Shown: positions 46,690 to 58,661, counted from the stretch's first letter. The stretch: DNA of 64,000 nucleotides from Chiridota heheva (GCA_020152595.1 JAIGNY010001641.1:879001-943000); one strand, 5' to 3'. Numbers and translations are program-made. The notes: generated from the sequence alone by a model not told the origin.

Positions 46690-48825
46690 TTTGGTTGCAT
46701 GTAAGTGATTTTAATAAGTGTCCTGAAAAATGTTTTCTCTTAGGGCTGAAATCAGATTAACTCCCCAAAATTTGCAGCGATATTATTTATGGCACTTTAA
46801 GTCATGCATATATGCGTGACGTCAACACTCTTAAGAGTATAGATCCAAAGAGTACCAAAAACAAATGAAGGAATGGCTATTGTGTACTTGACATCCTGCT
46901 AACAAAAGCCTTCCTCGACAACAAAAGAATCACGGCGAAGGTTTGCTTTGCTGTGGCTTTATGCACACTAAAGATGTTTAAAGGGATTTAAGTCTTATGT
47001 CAGTTCCGTTATCTCAACAGGTTTAAAGAAACCATAGTATCATAGGCCCCTATAGACCGCATGATGTTTGTGTGTACAACTTTCAAGTTCATTTCTTTTC
47101 TATATACAAAGCAATCAATATCTCCTTTTCATAGGTTATATGATCGTTCATTTGTTAATGATAATCAAAGAAAAAGAGAGAAAATTATTGCCCCTAAGTG
47201 TTCTTTTGTTTCATTTGAAAAATAAAAGAAGACAAAAACTTTTGCTTTGCATATTTTTCTTTAACATTACCAGCTCACCCAGCATAATGCAATCAAACAT
47301 TTGCTGAAAGTAAATCAAAATGAAATCCCTAAAAAAATCGTTAATAATTAAGGTTTATCCACACAATTTCTTCCACATCCTGATGTTAAATTTGATTGCT
47401 TCTAATTAATATATATTCCATATTATCACTTGGAAGTAGGGCTTGAAAAATAAGAAGAATTCTCCGTGTATACAGAGTTGCTGTTTCCCTACTCCGTCAC
47501 AGTGTAACTATACAGGCAATGCTAAATAAAGCCATATCTTTTTTCTATCTTATACAGCTCCCAGTCAATGCCAACTCCCTGCTCATAGCTTGTTCTCCTA
47601 GTTAAAATCCATGTGTGTATCATAAACTTGGGCGTGGTGGAATTTTTCATCTCCCTGGGCCTGTGAATACGCATGACCAGAGTCCTCGTTTCAACTTATT
47701 TTCCTTTTATGGTAACATACCCATCACACAAACTTCTCTCGTACATTAACATACAGGACCAGGAAAACTTATTCAATGTATTGTTGGGCGTTGATGTAAA
47801 TAAGTCCCTCTAATATATAATATCCCTGTATAATGAACCCCTTTCCTCGCAGTCTGTTTTAAAAATTTCTGCAAAAAGAAGAAAGTAATTACCGACTATG
47901 TTTTGCTTTTGATGAAATTGATTCTTAATACAATCGTTTAACTCGGATGCTAAACCCAAAAGACAACTATATAAGCATGCCGTACATTTGTATTATGACA
48001 TAATAATATTTTCTTCTACGTGGGCAACTTTTCACGAGGTCAGTAGGAAATTGCACAACAAGCGATAATGATTTTTAGATGGTTGATAAATATCTAGGGC
48101 ACAGTACAACACAGGCAGATCACGAACTACGTGATTTAGTGGTTACCATAAAAAGTTAAGCTACTTGTAGCGTTGTATAGTGCCTAAATTCTTGACTCTT
48201 GTAAGGATTGACATATTTCTTCATATAAAGAATTTATACCAAAGCAGGACCGACAATGGGCTCAACAATACCTTTCATGGGGACCACTGGTAACGACAGT
48301 GCCCCCCCCCCCAATATTTTTAATGAATGTTATTTGACCCATCAATCAACAAAAATTGTTCCCCTACCTCCCTCAATAATAAGATTTTTCAATTTGCCAA
48401 AAGATGGTGTAATACTTTTTGGTCGAGGGTCGTTGAAGTTGTTAGTACGAACTTGGTAGTTCCCCCAGCCCATCAAAATCACACGCACAGAGGTTACTTT
48501 TCCAGCATCACGTTGTAGCTCAAACCATTGATTGCACCTTTATCTTGTATTTTCATGCACTGTGGGGTGGGGCCTGGGGGTGCGTAACCTTAGCATTTTA
48601 TTGCCGACTTCAAATTCTATCGAACACCAGTCATGCCAGTGTAGCTTAAAAGTGTGTCAAATCGTGTGTCTATAAAACACATGAACTTTACTGATTGAAG
48701 ATGGTCTTTAAAAGTAAATATGGCATGTCGGAGGTATTTAAGACATCTAAGTAATGTAATAAATGACAATTATGAATTTGTTTATTTTTTGCCAAATGCA
48801 TTCTAAACACCTGAAGATGGGCATC
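46690..48825. other. Unannotated intronic sequence
   Basis: Mixed sequence with a C12 run near 48303. Overlapping short open frames at 48256-48518 are not supported as genes. Confidence 0.4.
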
Positions 48826-48829
48826 AAAC

Positions 48830-49015
48830 AGTGGTGCCAGCAGGGGGCAGCGGGAGAGGGGAACGTGCTCCCAAACCTAAAAATTTCAAAGAGTTTCAAA
48901 TGATTTTGGTGTATATTTGACATGATTTTTAAACAATTTCCTGCCACCTCAACCATGAAAAAACGTCGAGCTTCCAGGGGTCCGCCCATGTCCCCTACTA
49001 GGGGCCATTAAGCAA
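48830..49015. repeat. Dispersed repeat (CCTGCCACCTCAACC family), copy 1
   Basis: GTGTATATTTGACATGATTT, CAATTTCCTGCCACCTCAAC and CCGCCCATG...CCCC(T/A)CTAGGGGCC match 53990-54180 in order and orientation at about 85 percent. Confidence 0.85.
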
Positions 49016-49383
49016 GCCCTTGGAACTCACGCCGTTGTGGATTCACAAGCGCAATACCACCCTAGGTGATACACACTTATATATACAATATAAATTTGTT
49101 TTGGCGGCGCCACTGATATCAAGATAATCAATGCAACTGCATGGCAAACATTACTACAAACAGTCCATTGCAATTGTTATTTGATTTTAAGGTATAATTT
49201 AAGTGAGATTATATTTTTAAAATATCAGAAGTACTTTCAGCTTCTGGTTAGAACATTTGTACTGCTCCTTCCCCATGGAGCATAACGACAAACTTATTTT
49301 ATTTCAATCTGAAATTGTTTCTAAAACGGAAAGTGGGTCATCTTCTAACTGTAAATTTTCCCATATCATCTGGTAATTATAGG

Positions 49384-51271
49384 TAGGCTCGGGCGGTACC
49401 GGTATCGAATAGGAATGCAACCGTTTATCGGTTAACTGATAAACGATAAATACTGTCGTTCACTGTTACAATAATTAGTGTTTCTAGTGTTTCGTTTAAA
49501 GAAAAATTCAGCCACAAAACTTTAATTCCAACCATTCCCTATATATCAACCACTTAACATTCACTTTGAGAATCAAATTGTGCAAACAAAATCATTTTGT
49601 TTTCCCTTTACAGCATCAAAAACTTTGATTTGTCCATTATAACGAACTCAAAACGTCATCAGAAGAGTGTGCTAGGCCTAATCATCGTTACAAATAATGC
49701 TAAGCCCATTTGCCAATGGCAACAATGTTATTCTGTCAACCACATACTTACTTTGTATAGTGAAAATAAAATATCGTCAGAAAGTCTTGTAATAATTCCT
49801 TAAAGGATTAGTTCAGGGATCAAGCAAGTGTATCTTATATGAAAGAGGACTTTTAATGAAACATAATGGTGAAGAAAGCATCCAAAAATCTTATTCCGTT
49901 AAGGAGATATTTAAGTTTAAAGTTCGGTATCATTTGTGTAAAAACGACTGATATCAGACTAGTTGTGATGTCATATCCTCAGATTCCTCAAAGTCTTCAT
50001 GTATTCTTTAATATTTTGTCCTGCAATTTTGTGGCTTATAAACCATGGGATATGTCAAAAAAAAATTGTAAATTTGAATCTAGAAAGGGTATTTATAATA
50101 TACCAACTAAAGAAAGTTTGAGGAAAAATAATTTAAAGTGAAATTTTTTAATAAACTTTCTTTAGAGAACATACAGACTTTGAGGAATCTGAGGCTGTTA
50201 CATCACAACTAGCCTCATTTCAGTCGTTTCTACAGAAATGATACCAAAGTTTAAACTTGAATATCTCCTTAACGGAATAAGATTTTTTAACGCTCTCTTC
50301 ACTATTTTGTTTCTATTGAAGTCCTCTTTCATATAAGATGAACATGCTTGATCATTGAACTAATACTTTAAATGCACCAAAATCAATATCTTATCCACTT
50401 ACATGGCTTTATAGCAAATATAACTGTGGATTATCTTTAAACTCTGGATGCGGCCGATGTCTGCCATCTTAGTATTCACTGCTTAAACAAGGGAGCACTC
50501 GATCAACAATGCATCACACTCAACATTTATCTTGCCACATAATCCGGTGATAAAAGACAGAAGTTCGTAATCCTAATAGACATTAATCAACAGAAAGTGT
50601 ATTTATTGGGTATACAATAGGATTAAAATTTACGAATTCAATTCAATTATAATTTTACTTGTTGAAGAAATTTTCTCTTTTTAATGTTTAGGTATTGAAT
50701 AGAACATGTAATAGTTGCAAAATAAAGATGAAACTCCATTTTTACCGATTATTATTGACTGGAGGTCTTTCTAAAGTATTTTAAAAGGTATTTTATGCTG
50801 TGTGAATCATTGAACTTATAAGAACTCTAGTGTATACATCGTGAGTTCAAAGTTAGTTCATAAATGACCAAGTGATATACTGAAAGCTACTTGAATTTTG
50901 TTAGAATAAGTTGTTTTTAATATATAATATTTAAAAAGAAGACAAAAATACAATTTTTTGACATTTATTAACTTAATTTTCTTTCAAAAAATAGGAAAAG
51001 ATGTTTTTTCAACAGTTTTTATCAATTCCGATAGAAAAGGTACTAATAAATATTTCCCTCCCTGATACATCCTGTCATTACTCTATGAACATGCTGGAAG
51101 GAATCTATTTTCCCTGCGATCATTTGTAATGTTAACAGTGTATTAGTTTTTTTGTGTCTAGGATGTTATTGTGATATTACACTTTTTACGCACACAAGAA
51201 CCGGTACTATGAATAGTACCTTTCTTTACGAAAGTACCAGTACCGAATTTTCATGGTACCGCCCAAGCCCA
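49384..51271. mobile_element. GGTACC-ended element carrying a nested TTAA MITE
   Basis: The left end TAGGCTCGGGCGGTACC and right end GGTACCGCCCAAGCCCA are inverted, 1.89 kb apart. The subterminal regions have GGTACCGGTA / TACCAGTACC palindromic words. Family A MITE 49804-50367 sits inside with its own TTAA sites and so inserted later. No transposase coding was recognised. Confidence 0.7.
49804..50367. mobile_element. TTAA MITE family A, best copy
   Basis: TTAA (49800-49803) then AGGATTAGTTCAG; the right end TTGAACTAATACT then TTAA (50368-50371). The arms are about 210-bp inverted repeats at roughly 80 percent identity, sharing CTTATATGAAAGAGGACTT, CTTATTCCGTTAAGGAGATA and CTCAGATTCCTCAAAGTCT, so nearly the whole 564 bp folds back. 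Confidence 0.92.
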
Positions 51272-51600
51272 GATATAAGTATTTTATCATTTTACAAATT
51301 TTACAATTTTGTAACAGAAATGGCCCATGCCCATCCCCGCTTTATACGCCATTGAATTTGTTATCGGGAGGGGGATCGTGGTAAATATGCAGGCCCCACT
51401 TTTTCTTTCAAAGTAGGGTAACAGAAAAACCGGGATTCTTTGTAAAACACAGGAAACGTTTTGGGATCTTCCATGATCTGCATCACACTTTTAACACATA
51501 TACCCCCCCATACTCCCAATCTTTTCTTGCAAAACTCAAAAGTTTCCTCATCTTATTCTCGAGGTCGGACATCCGGGATTGTTATGGTGCACAACGACGT

Positions 51601-52588
51601 AACAATGCTTTCTTGACTACCTTAAACTTCAGTCAAAAGGGAAAACAAACAGTTAGTCATCATTTTCAGTCAATGGGAGAAACTTATTTTTTGACATTTT
51701 TCAACAAATACTGGACAGAATTTATTTTTCTTCAAATATGTTGTGTATTAGATAATAGCTTTCAACATATATGAATACCATTAATTTTCGCTGACTGGCT
51801 GAGGCAACACAAGTATTCATAAAAATATCCCATTGACTGTAATGATAAACTTTCCGCTCTAACTTGGCAAAATCGTCCATGGAAATACTGTTCCATAACA
51901 AAATAGATATCCATTTTGATAGAATAACTGCAGTGTTATCAGAGATCAGCAACCTTATCAAAATCATGCCACGCACCGGCACGTACATGCATCCAGTTCT
52001 CTGGAGTTTTAATTATTAGTACGCGTATTGGTGTAGTGAACCAGGCTTCGTGAAAAAGTTTCAAGAGTGTACGGTTGAACTGAAAGGAGTGTAAGATTTT
52101 GGCTTACATTTTTACTCATTTTCAATCATTTCAAAATGTTTTAATTACTTACAAGATTAACAGTATAACAGGAGAAGTTAACTATACATTCTTATCTGCC
52201 GTATTAAAAGTACAGTAATTACAGTGTAACCTGTGACATAAATAGATGGTGTAGTCATGATTTTAGGACCAAGGCGGTTTCCACATTAAAACAGATAGGC
52301 TTTGCTAAACAATGCTTTTTTTACTTTTTTTACTATCTTAACCTTCAGTCAAAGGAAATAACAAACAGTCAAGTTATCATTGCAGTTATTGGGAGAAAAA
52401 CTTATTTTTTGTCATTTTTCAACAAATACTGGACAGAATTCATTTTTCTTTAAATATAATGTGTAATAGATAATAGTTTCCAACATATATGAGTACCATT
52501 AATTTTCGCTGACTGCGACACAAGTATTCTTTAAAAAATATTTCATTGACTGTAATGATAAAGTTTTCCCTCCAACTTAGCAAAACCG
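51601..52588. repeat. Local direct duplication (51601-51875 and 52308-52588)
   Basis: Two 275-281-bp segments share AACAATGCTT, TTTTTCAACAAATACTGGAC, CATTAATTTTCGCTGACTG and CATTGACTGTAATGATAAA in order, separated by 432 bp. They are some 300 bp from GNAI exon 1, inside intron 1. Confidence 0.9.
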
Positions 52589-52876
52589 TATTGAACCGTA
52601 CACGATTACGTCGACTCCCACCACCAGAATACTGAGGGAGATGTTATCTCATAATTTAGACTTGGTGCTACAAAATATAAGCAAAAATGACACCTATGGA
52701 CATTCGCCTAAGAGTAAGAGACATCATTTTATACCTAACTGTTACATGATGATCATGTGAAGTGTATTAAATATCACATTATTATCGTAAGTAAGCAATC
52801 ATCATGGTTAAGGTTTTGTGCTAATCAACCTCGGTTATGCTGTTTGACCAGTTGTCAATATCCTGTCAAAACTTAC

Positions 52877-52994
52877 CTAAAAGCAATAATTTAACCTCCC
52901 TTGCAGCTTTTTCACCTTCCAACCGTAAATTTCTATCAATCATTTTCGACCGCTCGGCGGCCGCTTTATCTTCTGCGCTTGTTGCGCACCCCAT
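52877..52994 (-). CDS. GNAI: G protein alpha-i subunit, coding exon 1
   Basis: The minus strand encodes 39 codons plus one base, beginning [20 protein letters not shown] and ending [13 protein letters not shown], followed at once by a GTAAG splice donor (52876-52872). This is the N-terminal helix of a Gi-class G-alpha: Gly2 is the usual N-myristoylation site, Cys3 the palmitoylation site, and the end leads into the P-loop. SAEDKAA and [14 protein letters not shown] separate it from Go (SAEERAA, AAKDVK). The 118-bp coding length equals the usual GNAI exon 1. Gi alpha binds GTP, inhibits adenylyl cyclase and couples seven-helix receptors at the plasma membrane. Residues 25-26 are Leu-Glu where vertebrate Gi has Glu-Asp. 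The exon is GC-rich (CGGCGGCCGC) against AT-rich surroundings. The start is the only ATG giving the canonical MGC terminus. Confidence 0.96.
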
Positions 52995-53460
52995 ATTGTT
53001 TAATGTTTACTCTTAAAAAGCTAAACTTTCTTCCACTCTGCCGTACACTATCATCCAGTGTACAAAAAGACACCAGTGTGGGGCCTAACGTTACAACTGC
53101 ATTACAGTACACACAAAGAACTAATGCTTTCAGTCAATCACTAGAGCCCTCGGGATCATCCCCTTTTTCGGACTTCGAAAGAAATTATTCACAAACACAG
53201 CGATCCAGAAGATAGTATTCCGAACGATGGGCCTTGAGAAATAGTAAAATCCACTAAAAGAGAATAAGATTTATAATAATTTCCTTTACAAGTTCCGTTC
53301 GTTAGTCACCACACCCGACAAAAAGCTATACCGAATATGTGCAGTACTGTATACTGCAGCTGCAGTAGAAATCGTATACAGTTAAGGGGACGGCATTATT
53401 TCTTGATTATGACCATCACAAACGGATAGCGGAGCACTAAAGCATTATGGGTAAAAGACC
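52995..53460 (-). promoter_or_regulatory. GNAI: GNAI 5' UTR and proximal promoter region (extent inferred)
   Basis: This is the region directly upstream of the GNAI start codon. No TATA box is clear and the transcription start cannot be fixed. On the minus strand, TTTTACCCATAATGC at 53443-53457 resembles a ZNF143/SBS-type promoter element. CAGCTGCAG and a run of CTGTA/TACAG motifs lie near 53340-53385. A plus-strand open frame of 104 codons at 52901-53215 overlaps exon 1 in antisense and is taken as chance. Confidence 0.4.
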
Positions 53461-53960
53461 CGGATCTACATGTTGGCTCGGCAATTTTAAACTTTTTTGA
53501 TATTTTTGATCAATAATAATCAGTTGTTTACCTGTTTCAGGGTGCAAAACGAGATTTGAAACGAAACAAAATAAATATGAAAGAAAATGTAACAAAAGCA
53601 TTGAATGTTGGAAGTACACAAGCGATCTTCCTATTTGTTAAAATTCTTTTCAAATTAGTTTTCCAGTAATATCTGAATATGGGCCTAGTTTTATACCCTG
53701 TGTGTTGTCAGGTTGTTGTTTCAAGTTGTTTTGTCATTAAAAATAACCAATGAGCTTAAAAGCCTTTAATGTATTGCAAATGTAAATTGATGAGCTTCAA
53801 ACAATCAACAGATTTCAAATAAAACCAAGACAAGAAATTAGCTAGAAATTAGATTTCATATGAATTTTTTCTTACGCTGTTCGCTATACATTGATTTTAC
53901 CAAGGATACAATTATAACAACAAAGGCTGACGAGCGCCAAAGGAGGTGGGGAGTACCTTG

Positions 53961-54021
53961 ATCACAAGAGCCTATTGGCGCCGGCAAGGTCTTTATCACA
54001 AGAGCCCATTGGCGCCGGCAA
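53961..54021. repeat. 34-bp direct duplication
   Basis: ATCACAAGAGCC(T/C)ATTGGC followed by GCCGGCAAGG occurs twice in tandem directly before the dispersed repeat copy. Confidence 0.9.
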
Positions 54022-54180
54022 GGGAGATGGAGAGCATGTGCTCTATCCTAAAAATTTCAAAAATTCAAAATGGTTTTAGTGTATATTTGACATGATTTTT
54101 AAGCAATTTCCTGCCACCTCAACCACGAAAAAACGTAGGGCTTCCGGGGCTCCGCCCATGGCCCCCACTAGGGGCCTTTA
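53990..54180. repeat. Dispersed repeat (CCTGCCACCTCAACC family), copy 2
   Basis: Second copy of the 48830-49015 repeat in the same orientation, upstream of GNAI. Confidence 0.85.
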
Positions 54181-54600
54181 AATTTCTATATGCTGATGCC
54201 ATCAGAAAACTTTTAATTGTGAATTTCTTGCCTGGTTTTGCAAAACAACTTATTGTCATCGGACGTGGAACAATCGAAGCCCAAACATAGGATATACTGA
54301 ACAGTGAACACTAAAACTAAATCTAATAATGATAGTAATGGAAATAAAAGTTTTAACATCTTTTGTACCATGTGATTCTTTTACTGGAATAAAGTTTTTC
54401 TAGGAACTTCTTTATAATGATTACCAGGTATTGGAGGGGATAGGAACAATACTTTATTTCGATGGCTCAGAGTCCAAATATGTAATTTTAGGGAGTAATT
54501 ATGTACTAATTTGTACAATTTTAAATTCCGAAAGTGCAAGACCTATACCAATCCCATGATTGTATCACATGGTGCATGAGCTTGTTTCTAGTAAAGTCTG

Positions 54601-54634
54601 GGGTCAAAAGGTCAAAGGTCAAAGAGCTAGTGAC
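54601..54634 (+). promoter_or_regulatory. Cluster of nuclear-receptor half-sites
   Basis: GGGTCA-AA-AGGTCA-A-AGGTCA (54601-54621) gives a DR2-type and a perfect DR1-type pair of AGGTCA half-sites, followed by an inverted TGACCT at 54631. DR1 is the pattern bound by HNF4/RXR/COUP-type receptors. It lies 1.6 kb upstream of the GNAI start codon. Function is inferred from motif only; such words can also come from repeats. Confidence 0.45.
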
Positions 54635-54639
54635 CTTTT

Positions 54640-57600
54640 TAACCAATTCTTCCATAGTTATTGTTATTAGCTATTTCCCCCACTATGCTTAAGGTGATTA
54701 GATCAACAATTCCATGGATTGCTTTCTTATTGGTCTAGTGCTCGTTTTAACACAAGTGCTTATATACTCTCCACTCACACAGTCACATCTGTTTCTTACA
54801 GTCTTATCAATTCCTCCAATTCAGCGTCCTTGGCTGCATGATGACTAGCATGAGTAGAACAGTTTTGAATATATGCCGCAGTATGACTATTTTTCCTACC
54901 AGCCAGTCTACAGCATTTTGCGAGACACATCCCCAAATTTACAGTGCACTCCCTTTTCAGGATAAAAGTGCCCTTTAAGCAGTTAATTCAAACATTCAAT
55001 ATGTTTCAGGTTCGTTTGTTTAATATATTGTTGAAATTTGTCCCACTAAATAAAGACTTTCCCTCTTTTCTTACCATTCTCACCATAAACCATAGGCGGG
55101 ATTTCAAGGGGGAAAGTAGAGGAACAAGGGGAGAACTTTTTTTCCGAATTTGTATCTACTGTATGGTAATTTCTTGCATCTAAGCGTGATTATGTGATTT
55201 GTCCCCCTTCTCCCCTCCCCTCCCCCTACACACACACACTTTCGGTAGGCATATACCGCCCATGCCTGCCACTATTATTTAAAGGAAATCAATGTCATTA
55301 GAGCAAAGACGTTTTGCAAAGCAGAAAGAGATAAATCAGAAATCATCAATGGCTACATTTTGAAGCACAAAATCTGAACATTTCCTGAAAATAAGCAGTC
55401 AACTTGCTTCTAAAAGTCCAAATAAAATTATTTTTTTGCAGATCATTCCCTACATAGTTTTTAATGAGATTAACAGCAAATTATACTCCCTTACATTACA
55501 TATCAATTACATAAATAATCAAATACCATTGGCATGAGTTCTTTCTGATAGAAATCGATTTAATGAAGATAAAAACATTTCATTTGAAAAAAATGTGGTC
55601 TAGCTAGCTATTAAATCAGGCTTCAAGAGAAAATGTTCTGAAAAAAACGAATAAAATGTCTTTCTCAAAATTTTGTCAGCTGAATTTACGGATAGACCAA
55701 AAATTAAGATATTTCATAACTTGACGTGTAATCTCCATGGGACCGTTACCTGATTACCCCACCCCGTGACTTTAAGTTCAGGCTTGTATTGTATTGTGGA
55801 AACAGAACATTCAATTTCAATGGAAAGTCAATATCCGTCGTTTTGTGTAGCGCCATCTTCAAAACAAAATTGCCAGTAGTAATCATGTTCGGGAAATTTC
55901 GAACTTTTCTTTTTACACCAGAAGTTGTAAATTTGTATTCATTAGGTTTCATGGAGGCCGCAATTTTCAACGTACGCTAATGCTAAGTCAATTATGATTT
56001 TTTTTTTTAAATAGTGGGGGATATTATTGGCAGTAAAAAACACATAGCAATGAATATTCATTAACTTTGACCGCGCACTTTTATAATTTACCGCGGATTT
56101 CCGGATTAAAATAACAATAAACTACCATTAATCTTCACGATTTTTCTGAATTTATCCGTTTTATCACTATTTTTTTCTTAATATTAATAAAATAATGTTA
56201 AGAATAAAGATTGATGAGTCTAACAGTTTTAAATAATAGATAATGTCGGAAAAACTGATTGAAGGCATAGCCCGATTCAAAATGGCGAGTTTCATGATAT
56301 GCTGTATGCGAGTGCGCATGCTCGAATGTTTACAAATCTACAAGTTCTGGTGTAATTCTTTAGACAGTGGTGTAGAATCGGGGGGATCAGGGGATGAGCC
56401 TCCTAGATATTTTCGAGGCCCCCTAGCTATTTTCGGAAGGCTCAGCTCCCTAGCTATATTTAATAATCGCACATTTCGAGCAGATAGCGCACTGTTGCAT
56501 GTCGATAACTTAAAACAATGGGGAGAATACCCCCTCCCCTTCCCCATCCCACCCCCTCCCCCCATTTCAAATGTTTTTGAAAGGCAAAACGTATAAATAA
56601 ACAAGAAAGATTATGCCAGGCCAATTTTTGACAATGGAAAAAGTACACAATGATGAACTGGTACACAAATGTTCTGTTCAACCATGCATGTATCGAAAAG
56701 AGCATTACACCTCAAAATGCTTTTATCTTTCTCTGTATTTCTTCTCTTAATTTCAAACCTTAAAAATGCTCAACTTAATACTTTCTCCAGCTTGAGGTTG
56801 ATTGGAGGTATAGTAAAGATGAAATCTTCTTCATTAAAATTATTTTCCCTGTTTTTTCAAAGAGAAATGGAAGAGGGTTAAAAAACAATATATTTACATA
56901 ATAAAATATAAAGACTATGTTCCAATCATCACGTGCATACATCACAAGTAGAAAGTAACAATATTTGCATATTTGCACACTTACAAAAAACTTCAAAAAG
57001 CTGTAAAATGGACAATTTTTAATCGATTTTGATGAAATTTGTTGCTTTCTTCATGCTTTCTGGTGGATTGTTAATCAATTTGGCAATTGTTACCTCTACC
57101 AGTCAATATATACCTTTGAAAACTTTACAATGTGAGTTTATATATATATGTATTTACGATCTCGGGAAACGGAACTCGACACACTAGCTGACACAGGAGC
57201 GTTGCTAACATACAGCCATGGTCTGTTTTATTGGATACTCGGAAGGGGGGACGTTTAAGGTGGTGAAGAAGGAATAACACACGTTTAAGACTTTTGATAT
57301 GAAAAAACTGAAACACAATCATACAATTTGTGACCTACATTTTCTAAAAGTGAGTGGGGTAACCAGAGTCGACAGAGGGGATCGACAGGGTCATACGACC
57401 CCCCTTCCCTCCCCCAACAACACAAGTAAATTGGTAATGGTAAAATGGTAAAAACGTCCAGAAAATATATTAAATGGTTTACCAATTTCCCTCGGCGACC
57501 CCCTCCCTCTCCCATCCGAAAGGCTGGCTACATCCCAGGGAGAGGTGAACGGAAAACGGAAAAATGGAGTTCCAAGGGACGTTGATGTTTTTATTCTGAA

Positions 57601-57790
57601 AAATAGGGGTGATGTGGCTACGCCTTTGGTCTGGACAAAGAAGCGCCATTGCTATAGGTTAAGATGCTTGTTTTATTAATTTTAATCTCCAGCATATCCC
57701 TCAATCAAACTTTAGAAGGAGAAAACAGTCTGAAGTTTAAATTTCCTCAAACTTAGCTCAGGTGTAAATTATCATTACCGTTACTATATT
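54640..57790. other. Upstream flank, unannotated
   Basis: C-rich runs occur near 55205 and 56530-56560. AAAATGGCGAG with a TGCGCATGC word at about 56279-56320 looks promoter-like (YY1/NRF-1-type) but no supported gene follows. At 56395-56455 the phrase CCTAGATATTTTCG / CCTAGCTATTTTCG is duplicated. A 117-codon open frame at 56243-56596 has no recognised domain. Confidence 0.35.
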
Positions 57791-57794
57791 CTGA

Positions 57795-58061
57795 TTGACT
57801 ATTCCCATGACATATCCAATGATTTTTTTAGCCACAAAATCGCAGGAAAATATATAATAGAATACATAAAGACTTTGAGGATGTGGTGTCACAACTAGTC
57901 TGATTTCAGCCGTTTGTACACAAATTAATGATATAGATCTTTAAACTTAAATATTTCTTTAACGGAATATTAAGACTTTTGAATGCTTTTCTCACCATTT
58001 TGTTTCTTTTTAAGTCCTCTTCCATATAAGATAAACTTGCTTGACCACTAAACTAATTCTT
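57795..58061. mobile_element. TTAA MITE family A, 3' half
   Basis: CCACAAAATCGCAGG, TAGAATACATAAAGACTTTG, AACGGAATATTAAGA and GTCCTCTTCCATATAAGATA follow the right part of family A, ending CTAATTCT then TTCA (decayed TTAA). The left half is missing. Confidence 0.75.
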
Positions 58062-58661
58062 TCAACAAGTTGCACCTCAGAAAAGATCTCTATTGCTGAA
58101 AAGATCTTGCGAAATACTTGAACATAATTCTTTGAAAAAAAGTGTCAATTTTTCAAATTTCCTTTTTTTCTACATGGAAAAGTCAATCATTGTGGACAAG
58201 CAACAACTGAAACGAAGTGAATCGTTAAGAAATGTGATGCACTGACAAACTGAAAATTATGGGAATGCCATACATCCAGTAGCAGCTAGCGCCACTTGGT
58301 TTTGGTCATGGGGAAAAGAGAGGGGCAATTTTGTTTCATGGGAGAGGGTAAAAGCCTCTAAATCTATCAAAATATGTCACTTTACACAATTTTCTGGGGG
58401 GAGGGGAAGTAGGGGAAAGTGATATTTCGGTGGGAGGTGAGAATGATCTCATGCCCCCATAGCGCCGCCACTGCATGCACCATTACATAGCTTTTTGCAA
58501 TCCATAACCTAACCTAATATGATTCAAAACATGCCATTTTGATTCAAATCCATAGGGGTAATTAAATTACTTCTGCCATTAGTTTGAAGGAGCACAATTA
58601 GCTCCGACTAAGAATTCTTGAACTTGACTGTTAGATGTACCCATGTTATTAAACACTGAGG

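Larger units (their letters stand above)
13882..52876 (-). other. GNAI: GNAI intron 1 (about 39 kb)
   Basis: This is the interval between the donor after exon 1 (GTAAG) and the acceptor before exon 2 (CCACAG). It holds almost only repeats: at least six inverted-repeat element families, minisatellites, SINE-like fragments and a broken THAP exon. No other host coding exon was recognised inside it. The phase (after base 1 of a Gly codon) agrees on both sides. Confidence 0.9.

Noticed and set aside
49866..50141. 91-codon frame
   Set aside because: It lies wholly inside the family A MITE arm, whose other copies do not keep the frame.
52901..53215. 104-codon plus-strand frame
   Set aside because: It overlaps GNAI exon 1 in antisense; the minus strand gives a conserved protein with correct splice donor.
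56243..56596. 117-codon frame after a promoter-like AAAATGGCGAG word
   Set aside because: The second half is low-complexity Pro-rich sequence from a C-rich repeat and there is no domain.
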